Positions 10,364 through 19,460 of a stretch of DNA of 64,000 nucleotides are shown here, one piece after another. Below the pieces are notes generated by a model. The model was not told the origin of the DNA. It worked only from the letters and a program-made list of their open reading frames with translations, and made no database searches. How positions within the stretch are numbered: the first letter of the stretch is position 1; every line of letters starts with the position of its first letter. The DNA is from Thiohalocapsa sp. PB-PSB1 (GTDB taxonomy: Bacteria; Pseudomonadota; Gammaproteobacteria; Chromatiales; Chromatiaceae), in contig CP050890.1 of NCBI GenBank assembly GCA_016745215.1, positions 6,014,001 to 6,078,000 of the forward strand. Direction: 5' to 3'. Position numbers and translations under genes: made by a program.

Positions 10364-10380
10364 GAGCTTATGATCAAGGC
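10364..10380. repeat. Solo end of the 131-bp MITE family
   Basis: GAGCTTATGATCAAGGC matches the right end of the 131-bp element at 58241-58371 at 16 of 17 bases. It lies just upstream of the channel-like gene. It is probably a remnant. Confidence 0.5.
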
Positions 10381-10444
10381 TGCTAGGTGCTCATAAACTT
10401 ACCCACAGGTATTAATAACCCCGGAAATTGGAGCTCTACAAGTT

Positions 10445-12157
10445 ATGAACAAGAATTTATTGCCGCCGCAGTGGCCCATCATTACACAGAAAAGAGCATT
10501 TATAGGTAGTTTGATCTTCTTTCCTGTTTTCTTTCTTGTGGTCATCATAATCAACGGCTTCGACTTCGATACATCTAACGAGCATGATATTTATGCTATC
10601 TTCCTGCTTGCAATTCCCATAGTGATATTCTTTCTTAGTATTTGGTCTTTACGTGTTTATTCGTCCAGTACACAGTTCGGATTTAATTATTCTAGTGTTT
10701 TAGTGTGGGCGCTGGCGATCAATGTGATACTCTTGTCTTTCTTGATTTGGGTGTACAAAAATCCTGGTGAGCAAGAAGCCACATCCATTTGGTGGATCGT
10801 TTCTAATCAATTTCCAATACTATGCCTGGTATTTGCTGCCTTACCTTTTGGGATGGCAATTATTGCTGTGATGAGCCGAGACCCAGCACATCCATCGACC
10901 TTTCTAAGCGTGGTATCTTCCGCGGTGAAACAGCACTGGCTTACCGCAACAGCGACCGCTTTTGCGTTGTTCCTTTTCCTGACATACTTTTTGGCTTTCG
11001 CGCTCGTATTTGCAGACCGCAATCCGAATGATCCGGCTCTTCGCGTAACTTTCGACCAAAACTGCTCAGTAGAGCAGCAGAGTTCGGTTGAAGAACGAGA
11101 GAAAGAAAGTTCTTTTTTCCCGAATCTCGATTCATCAGTAGCCTTTCTGCTTGGTGCTGAGGATGCATTAGCACAGCCTTCGCAACCTTCAACACCGTCG
11201 GACCGCGAGCCCCTGAAAATGGAGTTGTACTTTCTCGACGCAGATACGGACTTGAAGTTGATCTCCAGCTCTGGTTCTAGAAAGATCGACGACGTACAAG
11301 ATATGCGGTGCAGAAATCGAAGCCAATGGCTTGCACTCAGGATGCAGAATACACCGGTGATAATGTCGGCCGGTAAGCAGCAGAAGGAGCAGATCAAGAT
11401 TCGTAACTCGATTGCAGTCTGCGAGATGATTGATTATGTGAAGACTCTGCGTAAGGACGATAGGCGTACCTTAGTGCGGTTGACTGCCTTGCCTACTAGA
11501 AATGACCCGAATAACCTGGAGTATGCGAAGGCGCGTAACGATGAAGTAGAAAATGTTTTTTTCGATTTTAACAACAGCTTTGGACTGCATAGGCCAACAG
11601 GACAGCCCTATCTGGACTTCTATCGTATTCGGGCGAGGAAGAGTGACTTCGACAGTGTTGCTGTCACGCAGGTTGAAGTGATGCCGCACAGCATTCAAGA
11701 GCGGTCTGAGAGGGTAATGGGCGACCTTCGCAGCCAGTTATACGAGCAAGGCAGCACTCTAGAGAGTATCTTGGGATACCAGCTTTTGAATAGGCTCGCT
11801 GCGCAGCAAAGCGCTGATCAACAAGGTCAGCAGCAGGCGCAACTTGATCAGGTAAACGGACAGCTTGCGGCACTGCTTCCTTCGTTGCAGTCCGCAACGC
11901 AGGCCCTAAGCAACACCAGCAAGCATTTGACCGACGACACTTTGCAAGGGGATGATAGCAATCGTCAGCCGTGTCGCCCGCAACTGCTGGACTATCTCTA
12001 TTTCTTAATCTGCACGACAATGACCACCGGTTATGGGGATCTCCAGCCCGTGTCACCCTTTGCGAAGCTGACGGTGTCTTTGGCGAATCTAGCAGAGGTC
12101 TTCTTTATCGTAATCTTCTTCAACATTGTTGTGGGCGGCCTGCGTAATGGGCACTGA
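10445..12157 (+). CDS. Multi-pass membrane protein with a potassium-channel-like pore loop
   Basis: The 570-aa product has several N-terminal membrane helices (about residues 17-40, 48-70, 80-102, 117-142 and 163-188). A soluble domain of about 200 residues and a Gln-rich coiled coil at about 450-480 follow. At the C-terminus a pore helix LYFLICTTMTTGYGD carries the TxGYGD selectivity-filter motif (about 528-533), followed by one last helix (LAEVFFIVIFFNIVV). This is the pore-helix, filter and inner-helix half of a two-helix potassium channel. The usual outer helix does not directly precede it, so one of the distant N-terminal helices must supply it if this is a working channel. GC is lower than in neighbouring genes. 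The GGAG before the ATG is about 11 bases away. An effector-type channel that depolarises the cell is possible but only inferred. Confidence 0.8.
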   Translation: MNKNLLPPQWPIITQKRAFIGSLIFFPVFFLVVIIINGFDFDTSNEHDIYAIFLLAIPIVIFFLSIWSLRVYSSSTQFGFNYSSVLVWALAINVILLSFLIWVYKNPGEQEATSIWWIVSNQFPILCLVFAALPFGMAIIAVMSRDPAHPSTFLSVVSSAVKQHWLTATATAFALFLFLTYFLAFALVFADRNPNDPALRVTFDQNCSVEQQSSVEEREKESSFFPNLDSSVAFLLGAEDALAQPSQPSTPSDREPLKMELYFLDADTDLKLISSSGSRKIDDVQDMRCRNRSQWLALRMQNTPVIMSAGKQQKEQIKIRNSIAVCEMIDYVKTLRKDDRRTLVRLTALPTRNDPNNLEYAKARNDEVENVFFDFNNSFGLHRPTGQPYLDFYRIRARKSDFDSVAVTQVEVMPHSIQERSERVMGDLRSQLYEQGSTLESILGYQLLNRLAAQQSADQQGQQQAQLDQVNGQLAALLPSLQSATQALSNTSKHLTDDTLQGDDSNRQPCRPQLLDYLYFLICTTMTTGYGDLQPVSPFAKLTVSLANLAEVFFIVIFFNIVVGGLRNGH

Positions 12158-12246
12158 TGCGACTATCCCTGAGCGTTTGTCCAGCCTCCTCGATGGGGCG
12201 AGTAGGGGTAGTCGCTTGCCTCTTGGCAATTGATTGGGGCGTGAGT

Positions 12247-12285
12247 CCTTGTTCATAAGCTTGGCTAAGATTTAGGGTCAACCTC
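12247..12285. repeat. Partial copy of the 131-bp MITE family
   Basis: A stretch starting CCTTGTTCATAAGCTTGGC aligns over about 39 bases with the reverse complement of the right end of the element at 58241-58371, with scattered C/T differences. It lies downstream of the channel-like gene and directly before a small ORF, which it may have truncated at its 5' end. Confidence 0.55.
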
Positions 12286-12293
12286 CTAGGCAG

Positions 12294-12605
12294 ATGGCCC
12301 CGAGTACCGAGCTGGCCGATCTGTTTTCAAGCTCCGGGCAGAAGGCGCTCGGCAATCAAATCGAGCTTGGGACGGCGCCGACGGTGATCGACGAGCATGT
12401 GGCCGCCACGGGCAGCTATGGAGACATTGTCAAGCGCCAAGCGCTGCTTGATGCCAAGCGTTTGATGAACGATTGGTACGAGGGCTACACGCAGGAAGTC
12501 GAGACCCTCTACGCAAACCTTGACGCGTTCATCTGGGGCGCTCGATCAACGCGACGCCATGATGCGCACCCAGCGATCGTCGCGCGGTGGTTCATCGGCA
12601 CGTAA
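12294..12605 (+). CDS. Small hypothetical protein, possibly truncated
   Basis: A 103-aa frame, soluble and mostly helical in its first 85 residues (for example DAKRLMNDWYEGY). No family is recognised. The tail after residue 85 overlaps the start of the next ORF in another frame and is rich in Arg and His, unlike the rest, so the gene may be frameshifted near 12540. There is no clear ribosome-binding site, and a MITE remnant ends just upstream, so the true 5' end may be lost. Confidence 0.45.
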   Translation: MAPSTELADLFSSSGQKALGNQIELGTAPTVIDEHVAATGSYGDIVKRQALLDAKRLMNDWYEGYTQEVETLYANLDAFIWGARSTRRHDAHPAIVARWFIGT

Positions 12606-12786
12606 GCGGCGCTCGGTTTCGACTTCCGGCACGCTCTTGCGCTCATTGCTGTTTTGGGGTCTGCCGAGCCTGTTGATCGGCATCCTGGTGGGCTTTTTTG
12701 CGGCTGGTTGGTTGGGCACCCCATCCAATGAGGAGATCTGGCAACCTCCCGAATATGTTGTTGACTATTATAGTCCTCTCACGTGA
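12562..12786 (+). CDS. Small single-span membrane protein
   Basis: A 74-aa frame starting MMRTQR with a very basic N-terminus, one clear membrane helix (LFWGLPSLLIGILVGFFAAGW) and a short tail. By the positive-inside rule the basic end is cytoplasmic. It overlaps the end of the previous ORF. An in-frame start at 12520 is possible but has no better ribosome-binding site. The function is unknown. Confidence 0.5.
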   Translation: MRTQRSSRGGSSARKRRSVSTSGTLLRSLLFWGLPSLLIGILVGFFAAGWLGTPSNEEIWQPPEYVVDYYSPLT

Positions 12787-12920
12787 TATCAAAACTGTCC
12801 CTTTCGTTTAAGGCCAGCACTCACGCATCAAAAACAAAAGGGCATATCTGGTTATCATGTTGCGTGACTATAGCGAGGCATCGACCTGCTGGCTGCACAC
12901 CCAGGTGATCAGGATAAGCC

Positions 12921-15645
12921 TAGGGTGTCTAAATCATAACTTATTGATATTCATAAAGCATTTTGAGTCCCATCGTGATGTTTTTACCCTCAAACTGACT
13001 CCCAAGGAAGAAAATAATAATCTAATCAATATGTTATATTAATCGGCAAACGCACATTTTTCTCTCTTTTTTCAATCTGCCCCCATTTCCATGCGCAGCT
13101 CCTGCAACCACCTGTTTTTCCTTTTAAAGTCGCACCCGATCAAGCATACAATGACAGCTCAAGCACAGGGTGCTGGCACGCCCTTTTTTTGACCGCTTTC
13201 TGAACCGCGAAACATGCAAGGAACGCTATTTCCCGACGACGCAACCAGCCCAAACGATTACTTGCCCGATGGCGAATCAGCAGCGAATTGGGCGGATTCG
13301 AACAGCCGTCCCACCCCGCCATCCTGAGATTCCCGATGCTGAGTAGCGCGGCGTATTCATCGGGTCTTGGGCCAAGCTGTTGCATTCCTCTTGCCCAAAA
13401 ACGTCCTGGCATGCTTTACACTCCTGCCATCTTCCCCGCTATCTTCCTTGGTGCTGCTCATTATGATGGAAATGGCAGATGCTGTGCTGTTCGTGCTCGA
13501 ACTGACAACAGCCTTCCCCGCGACAGAAAGGTAGGACGTGTCGCAGCAAAAACGACAGCGCTCACCTGGGATCGGTTTGGCTTCCATCCGATTGTCTGTC
13601 ATTGCAACCTCTCTGGCTTCAGTCGTTGCCTGTTCACAAGATCCACCTGCTGTGTGAGTTGGTTGTTTTCCTGGCAGATGCCGAGTGTATCGGAAAGTGC
13701 CCGATCCCGCGAAGCGCCTCGGCAAGGATCAGGATGAGGATGAGGATGAGGCGCCGACACGCAACCACACGCCATCGCTCTGAGACAGGACACGGGGAGA
13801 CGGTCTTCACAACCTGAACATGAACAACAGCCTGGCAAGAGCGCGTTGATGAGCACCTACAACAAAATGAAGAAACGGCGCGATCACTGGAAAAAGAAAA
13901 CAGTGGCAACAGGGGCAGATTTGCGTTACCACAAGAAGGAGAACAAGCGGATCAAGAAGGAGCGCGATGCGTATCGGCGGGCATGGCGCGATACGAAAAA
14001 GGAGCTGGACGAACTGAAGCAACGCAACACGGCGTTAGCGGCTTGCGACAAGACCACCACCGTGTTTCTCGCACTGCAACTGTTTGTTGTCGCCCGGATC
14101 GGCTTCCGGGCGATCTCCAGGGTCTTGGGCGTGCTGGCATCTCAGCTTGGATTAGCGCAAGCGCCCTGCCCACAAACCATCATCAACTGGGTGACACGAC
14201 TGGCTATCGCCAGGATGAAAGAGGACCGGTTTGGTGTTGACCCTGACACTGGTATGCAGCGGTTTTCACAAGGCTTTATCCTCCTTCTGGATGCCACCAT
14301 CGGATTCGGCCAGGGCAAGATCATGACGGTCCTCGCACTGGATGCCAGGCATGACGCGTGCAACGCCGGTGCACCTTCGTTACAGCATGTGAGCTGTGTC
14401 GCTGTCTCGGTGGCCGATACCTGGACCGGTGAAAGCATCGCGGCTTTGCTGCAGCGCGTCATCGCCACGATCGGCCGCCCCGTTGCCTATCTGAAAGATG
14501 GCGGAACCGATCTTGGCAAGGCCGTACGACTGTTGCAGGAAAAAGGGCTGGGCGGCGTGTCGATCGACGATCTTTCTCATGTGGTTGCCAATTTGGTAAA
14601 ACATGCGTATCGCGCGCATCCCATGTTCGATGTCTTTCTCAGCACCTGCGGCAAAGTGTCCAGCATGCTCAAGCAGTCCGTGCTGGCTTGTCTGGCACCA
14701 CCGAAGGTCTCGACAAAAGCGCGCTTCATGAAGCTTCATCGTTTGGTCAAATGGGCAGCACGGGTACTCCAACAGTCGCCCAGAGGCCGAGCAGCGAACG
14801 GCTCGTTACTGCAGAAACTGCGCGAGCGTCTGGATCGACTGCCACAGTGTCGTGCCTTCATCAACGCCTTCCTACAGGATGTCGAGCCGATCCTGGAATG
14901 CCAGGCCCTACTCAAGACAAAAGGGTTGAGTCAAGACAGCGCTAATGAATGCTGGCCCATGATCGAGCGAATCCCCACGCCATCGATCCGCCGCGGTTTG
15001 ACCGACTGGATTGAGAAACAGCTCGCGATTGCCAGCCTGCTCGGTTTGTGCGAGACCGGCATGCCGATCAGCTCTGACACCATCGAATCGTTGTTCGGCG
15101 TTGCCAAAACCCACGGCACAGGAGAGATCAAGGATGCCAATCGGATTGCACCACGCATCCCGGTTCTGTGTGGTCCGCTCACCCGGCAAGATGCCGAAAA
15201 CAGTCTTCAGATTAGCGTCGATGAGCAACGCGAGTGGAGTGATTGCTCGTCGTCTCTGACCAAGCAACGCCGTCACGTATTGACGAATGGTGGTGACCTC
15301 GAAAAACTCGCCAACCAGGGTGAACCCCAAACGATCGAGCTGATCCTGGGTTCGAAAGCCGGTCAAAAAACACCGATTTCAAAAGAAAAATCCGTGTGTT
15401 ATGAAAATCATACTGAACCCTGAATTGGCGCATGAGCAAGCTCCAGTTCCAGCTTGTTCCGCTTGCTTTAGGACTGATTTCGAAGGACTGTATATCGACG
15501 TGTCTGTTCGTAACCGATTGATCGGACTAACGAATCTAGGTTTGTGCGCCTTTACTGGGCGAGACATGCGGATTCGACCGAGACAAAGGCGGCGTTCGGC
15601 AGGTTCAATAATCGGTCAAGGATTTCTAGGCTTTTGGACACCCTA
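12921..15645 (+). mobile_element. Large DDE insertion element of unassigned family, with a second IS inserted at its right edge
   Basis: The left end TAGGGTGTCTAAA matches the right end (reverse complement TAGGGTGTCCAAA). If the IS1182-family element at 15647-17521 and its CTAG duplication are removed, the right flank reads GGATAAGCC, identical to the left flank at 12912-12920. This gives a 9-bp target duplication. The element is about 2.7 kb with one long transposase gene. About 900 bp precede that gene; I see no certain gene there, only short overlapping frames and an AGGATG microsatellite at about 13728-13752. I cannot place it in a named IS family. Confidence 0.8.
13849..15423 (+). CDS. 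DDE-type transposase with a basic coiled-coil N-terminus
   Basis: The 524-aa product begins with a Lys/Arg-rich coiled coil (about residues 5-60), then a helix-turn-helix-like stretch (ISRVLGVLASQLGL, PQTIINWVTRL). The catalytic core is visible as ILLLDATIGFGQGK (first Asp), AYLKDGGTDLGKAV (second Asp) and SSDTIESLFGVAK (Glu). The layout recalls long transposases of the IS66/ISNCY kind, but I do not recognise the exact family. The ATG at 13849 directly follows an in-frame TTG. It is the only certain gene of the 2.7-kb element. Confidence 0.8.
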   Translation: MSTYNKMKKRRDHWKKKTVATGADLRYHKKENKRIKKERDAYRRAWRDTKKELDELKQRNTALAACDKTTTVFLALQLFVVARIGFRAISRVLGVLASQLGLAQAPCPQTIINWVTRLAIARMKEDRFGVDPDTGMQRFSQGFILLLDATIGFGQGKIMTVLALDARHDACNAGAPSLQHVSCVAVSVADTWTGESIAALLQRVIATIGRPVAYLKDGGTDLGKAVRLLQEKGLGGVSIDDLSHVVANLVKHAYRAHPMFDVFLSTCGKVSSMLKQSVLACLAPPKVSTKARFMKLHRLVKWAARVLQQSPRGRAANGSLLQKLRERLDRLPQCRAFINAFLQDVEPILECQALLKTKGLSQDSANECWPMIERIPTPSIRRGLTDWIEKQLAIASLLGLCETGMPISSDTIESLFGVAKTHGTGEIKDANRIAPRIPVLCGPLTRQDAENSLQISVDEQREWSDCSSSLTKQRRHVLTNGGDLEKLANQGEPQTIELILGSKAGQKTPISKEKSVCYENHTEP

Positions 15646-15646
15646 G

Positions 15647-17521
15647 GAGGCTGTCCGAAAACGGAGCGAACGGGTACAATCGCCATCCCTCCCGGACAGG
15701 TGGGCGTTTAGCGCTCTGCCAAGATCGCAGAGTGGAGCGGCGCACAACGATTATTGCCCTGTGCCAAGGCAAACGGGGCGCTCGGATACTCCGTTTCCCA
15801 TTCCGTGCACGGCTGATATGAATTGATAACTAGGGTGATCATGAGCAAGCAGACCATCCCATTCAAAAAAAGCCCGATCGAACATGATCCGGACATCTTG
15901 TCCCCGAGCAATCTATTCGATCTGCTCCCGAAGGATCATGACTGCTATATCTATAAAGAGATCTTACAGCAACTCGACACGACCGAGGTCGAACGCAAGT
16001 ACAGTCCTGAAGGACAGCATGCTTACCATCCGAAACTGCTTGTCTCCATCCTGATCTATGCGTATAGCCACGGAGTATTCAGCGCTCGGGAGATTGAAAG
16101 ACGCTGCGGCCAAGACCTCGCCTTCATGTATATCTGCGAGATGCATTGCCCGAATTTTCGCGTATTAAGCGATTTCAGGAAAGACAATTCGGAGTTTTTT
16201 CATGATTGTTTCAAACAAACGGTGCGATTGGCGATCGAGCTGAAGCTCGCCTCGTTGGGGCATATCAGTCTCGACGGTTCGAAATTCAAAGCGAACAGCT
16301 CCAAACACAAGGCGATGAGCTACAAACGTTTGAAAGAGAAAGAAGCGGAGTTGACGGCGGAGATCGAGGAGCTGGTCGAGCAGGCGGCACGGTGCGATCG
16401 AGAAGAAGACGCAGCTTACCAGGAGCGAACCGGCTACGAGATACCTGAGGACTTAAAACATAAGGAAAAAAGACTGGAGACTGTCCAAGCGGCCAAGCAA
16501 GCGCTGGAGGAACGCGAGGAAGCGCTGAATCCCGGCAAGACGATCGAAGAGAAAAAACAAATCAGCTTTGCCGACAAAGACGCCAGGATCATGGGCAAGC
16601 AAGGCAACTTCGACTACCGTTACAACGCTCAGATCAGTGTGGACAGCGACCATCAAATCATCGTCGGGCAACACCTGAGCCAACATGCCAACGATAAACA
16701 GGAAGTTGCGCCGGCATTGGAAAACGTCCGAGCTGCCACGGACGGACGGTTGCCGGAGAAAATGAGCGCCGATAACGGCTATCTATCGGGAGACAACCTC
16801 GAGGCATTGGAAGACAGTGGAGTGGATTGTTACATCGCGACGAGTAAAGGTGAAAAAAAGGACGAAACGCCACTGGACGAATCAGCGCGAAAGCTGTTGA
16901 AAGCCGATTTCGAATACGATCCGAAGGAAGACTGTTTCACTTGCCCGGGCGGACAAATCTTGGTTGTGGTAGGAGAAACGAAAAACGGAGAAAAAACCTA
17001 CCAAGGTCGCGCTGAAACCTGTGCCGCCTGCCCATACCGATCCCGTTGCTGTCAATCGAAAAAGGGAGAAGCCCGTACGATCAACACGGACGACAAAGAA
17101 CCTCTACGCCAACGAATGAATGCCAAAATGGAACAACAGGAAGCCAAGGACGTTTATAAAAAACGCAAGAGCATCGTCGAACCGGTTTTCGGTCAGATAA
17201 AGAATACGGGTTTTCGCGGTTTCGGTGTGCGCGGGAAAGAAAAAGCGGCCGGGGAATTCTCGCTGGTTTGCGCGGCGCATAACATCAAGAAAATCAGCAA
17301 GGCGATCATCAAGGGGTTTGTGCGCCCGGAATCAGGGAAACTGGTTGCGAATCCGATCTGATGGACGATCATTTTGCTTGAAGAGACGAAAAACGAGGAA
17401 TATCGACCATGATATTACTCAAATACCAACCGCCAACGGATGACTGACAAGATATCGATTCTTTTACCCTGAATTGGGTAGGTGTTTAAGTCGGCTGTAG
17501 AACCTATTCTCGGACAGCCTC
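15647..17521 (+). mobile_element. IS1182-family insertion sequence nested in the larger element
   Basis: The 1875-bp element is bounded by inverted repeats starting GAGGCTGTCCGA (left continues AAA, right GAA) and flanked by CTAG at 15643-15646 and 17522-17525, a 4-bp target duplication at a palindromic site. It landed exactly at the right end of the 2.7-kb element. Two 99-bp MITEs elsewhere in the window share its ends and its CTAG target. Confidence 0.92.
15841..17361 (+). CDS. IS1182-family transposase
   Basis: The 506-aa DDE transposase starts at ATG 15841, preceded by AGGGTGATC. The N-terminal DUF772-like domain (PEGQHAYHPKLLVSILIYAY) is followed by SLDGSKFKANSSK (first catalytic Asp), a charged coiled-coil insertion at about 165-240 and DNGYLSGDNLEAL (second Asp). 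A Cys-rich patch (ETCAACPYRSRCC) and the C-terminal RKSIVEPVFGQIK with the catalytic Glu follow. All parts are present, so it is probably functional and could mobilise the related MITEs in trans. Confidence 0.93.
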   Translation: MSKQTIPFKKSPIEHDPDILSPSNLFDLLPKDHDCYIYKEILQQLDTTEVERKYSPEGQHAYHPKLLVSILIYAYSHGVFSAREIERRCGQDLAFMYICEMHCPNFRVLSDFRKDNSEFFHDCFKQTVRLAIELKLASLGHISLDGSKFKANSSKHKAMSYKRLKEKEAELTAEIEELVEQAARCDREEDAAYQERTGYEIPEDLKHKEKRLETVQAAKQALEEREEALNPGKTIEEKKQISFADKDARIMGKQGNFDYRYNAQISVDSDHQIIVGQHLSQHANDKQEVAPALENVRAATDGRLPEKMSADNGYLSGDNLEALEDSGVDCYIATSKGEKKDETPLDESARKLLKADFEYDPKEDCFTCPGGQILVVVGETKNGEKTYQGRAETCAACPYRSRCCQSKKGEARTINTDDKEPLRQRMNAKMEQQEAKDVYKKRKSIVEPVFGQIKNTGFRGFGVRGKEKAAGEFSLVCAAHNIKKISKAIIKGFVRPESGKLVANPI

Positions 17522-17525
17522 CTAG

Positions 17526-17916
17526 GATAAGCCTGCCGAGGTTCCGGGTGCTAGCGATGCAGAGGTTTTTGATCTGGATTTGGCAACGGTCGACCGGTTA
17601 CTGAGCGATGAGCTGGTCGAAGCTGCCCTGAGGGCTGACGACCCAAGGTATCTGTTTGCGCTCGGACGTGTGGCCATTCCATGGCCGCGAGGAAATCGCC
17701 TATGATCTGCTTGCAATAGCTACCGAGGCCGGTTCGGCCCCGGCCCACATGTACATTGCCGACTATTTTGTCGACGCAGACCCACCGAAGGCGCAGGAGC
17801 TGTTGCACGCTGCTGTGACCATGGGCTTCGCGCCGGCAGAGAATGCCTGGGATGCGCTATATGGACAGGACGGCGAACAACCTGCGACAGGCTCTGCCGA
17901 GCCCTGGCCGCCCTAA
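17526..17916 (+). pseudogene. Sel1/TPR-like gene fragment, split by the nested elements and frameshifted
   Basis: Before the insertions, a frame from about 12874 (GIDLLAAHPGDQ) continued here as DKPAEVPGASDAEVFDL and on to DDPRYLFALGR. A shift near 17670-17690 then moves the sense into the frame AYDLLAIATEAGSAPAHMYIADYFV and KAQELLHAAVTMGFAPA, a pair of helices like a Sel1/tetratricopeptide repeat. The gene has therefore been damaged twice, by insertion and by a frameshift. It sits just upstream of the toxin-like gene. Confidence 0.55.
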
Positions 17917-17949
17917 TGGTCATTTCCGGTGCATTGAGCGAGAAATGAT

Positions 17950-18961
17950 ATGACCTTCCGAATAATTACCGCATTGCTACCCATCTTGGTCTCGGTTGCC
18001 ACATTTTCGGTGATGTCAGGGGCTGACGCAGGCGAAACGCTCGTAGCATTTGGTCACGTAGCCGCGACCTCGCGGCCGTCGCCCCGCGCAGTCGCCAGGC
18101 CTCGACCAAGAACGCCGGCCAGGACAGCCCTAGCACATCGGACCTCGGTACAACCATCACGGCTAGCTACCTGGCCAGCTCCCATAATGCCGGGGACGGC
18201 GAGAGCAGCGCGAGTACCTCGCAAACCCAGCGCCCTGCCGGAACCCTCGCGTCGAAATACTGCGACACCAACAGCAGCCAACACGTCACGGATCAAGGGA
18301 CAAGCCGCCGTTCGCTCCAAGCTGACGAAGCCCAAACGATCGCAAAAAGTCGTCCCGAGGCCAAGCCGCAGACCGGTAAAGCTTCCGGTGCATTCAATGC
18401 CTGGGACAAAGCCGATCATCGGCAAGACTCGGCTACAGAAGCGGCTGGAACAGGGCAAGAGGAAACATCGGAGGCAGCCCTTGAGACAGGGGAGCAATGA
18501 TCCCGAGCAAAAGAGGCGACTGGCTCGCGGACGAAAGCTGCTGGCCACGGCTCAGCCGCTCGAGACGCAGTCGTCTCGCCTCCCCAGGCGACCTGCAACG
18601 AACAGTCGCAGCGGGAGCAAACGCTCCGGGCATTTGACTGAGCAATGGCGCGCCGCTAAGAACCGTAACGGCGGGAGAGGAGCAAAGCCAAACACCAACC
18701 GATCTGTGACCTCCAGCCAACAGCGTGGAAAGAAGCTGATCAGAGACCAACAGCTGGCAACGCTCCAAGGTCCTGAGGAGCAAGATCACCACGACAATCG
18801 GTGGTCGCTTTACCAAGACCGTTGAGGTAGGCCCGGGCAAGGATCCCGGCCAATCGCGGGCGGAGTACGTTCGCTACAAGAATTCACAAGGCAAGGTGAT
18901 TCGAATCTACAAAGACACCTACGACCGCGCCGGCAAATTCCAACACCGCAAGCCGTTGTGA
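17950..18961 (+). pseudogene. Secreted basic protein with a frameshifted toxin-like C-terminal tail
   Basis: The frame from 17950 encodes a signal peptide (MTFRIITALLPILVSVATF, cleavage near GADA) and a long region very rich in Arg, Lys, Pro and Ser, stopping at 18825. From about 18782 a different frame encodes a folded-looking basic tail with GGRFTKTVEVGPGKDPGQSR, AEYVRYKNSQGKVIRIYKD and a final FQHRKPL, ending at 18961. This tail has the look of a polymorphic-toxin C-terminal domain and directly precedes a likely immunity gene. The simplest reading is one gene with a single-base loss or gain near 18780. A third frame also stays open across 18060-18510, so the middle of the gene is uncertain. 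The toxin class is not recognised. Confidence 0.5.
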
Positions 18962-18998
18962 GGCGGTCCCGAAGGTCGTCCCAAGTGATGGAGAACCG

Positions 18999-19382
18999 AT
19001 GAACATATCTTCTCTCCGCAGGATCTTGGATGGAACTCTGCCCCCCCAGGAACTGTGTATTATGATTGCGGACGAAGTAGCCCGATACGCTTCTCCACGA
19101 AATCCGATCGGAGGTTCGATCCCCATCATGCTCCAGGCAGATGAAGATAGTGTTCACATCGATTGTCAGGCGATTCGAAGCCTGATCGACGCTTACCTCG
19201 GGGGTACCTTGAGCGCCGCTCAGGTTGCATATTTGTGTGATGGGATCCTGCTTTCCGACCAGTTGGGCTTAGACAGTGAGCTGGTTCGAGAATGTCTCGA
19301 AGAGATGACTGATCCGGAGATCAATGGCGAGCTGACAGCGTTGGATGCCATGCACATCCGCCAGCGCTGCTCGGAAATCTGA
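18999..19382 (+). CDS. Small acidic protein, probable immunity protein of the preceding toxin-like gene
   Basis: The 127-aa product starts at an ATG preceded by GGAGAACCG. It is acidic and helical (SLRRILDGTLPPQELC, IRSLIDAYLGGTLSAAQ, LVRECLEEMTDPEI). I recognise no named family. Its acidity, size and position 37 bases after a basic toxin-like tail are the usual signature of an immunity partner. It is intact although the toxin-like gene is broken, as expected when immunity is kept. Confidence 0.6.
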   Translation: MNISSLRRILDGTLPPQELCIMIADEVARYASPRNPIGGSIPIMLQADEDSVHIDCQAIRSLIDAYLGGTLSAAQVAYLCDGILLSDQLGLDSELVRECLEEMTDPEINGELTALDAMHIRQRCSEI

Positions 19383-19460
19383 GCCTGGATTCCCCACCTC
19401 GAGATATCCCCGACTCTACGCTGTTCATTGAGCATTCAGGCACCGAGCATATGGTTCTTT

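Noticed and set aside
13140..13848. Passenger gene in the 2.7-kb element (149 aa plus or 122 aa minus)
   Set aside because: The frames overlap each other on opposite strands and show no domain, start signal or consistent composition.
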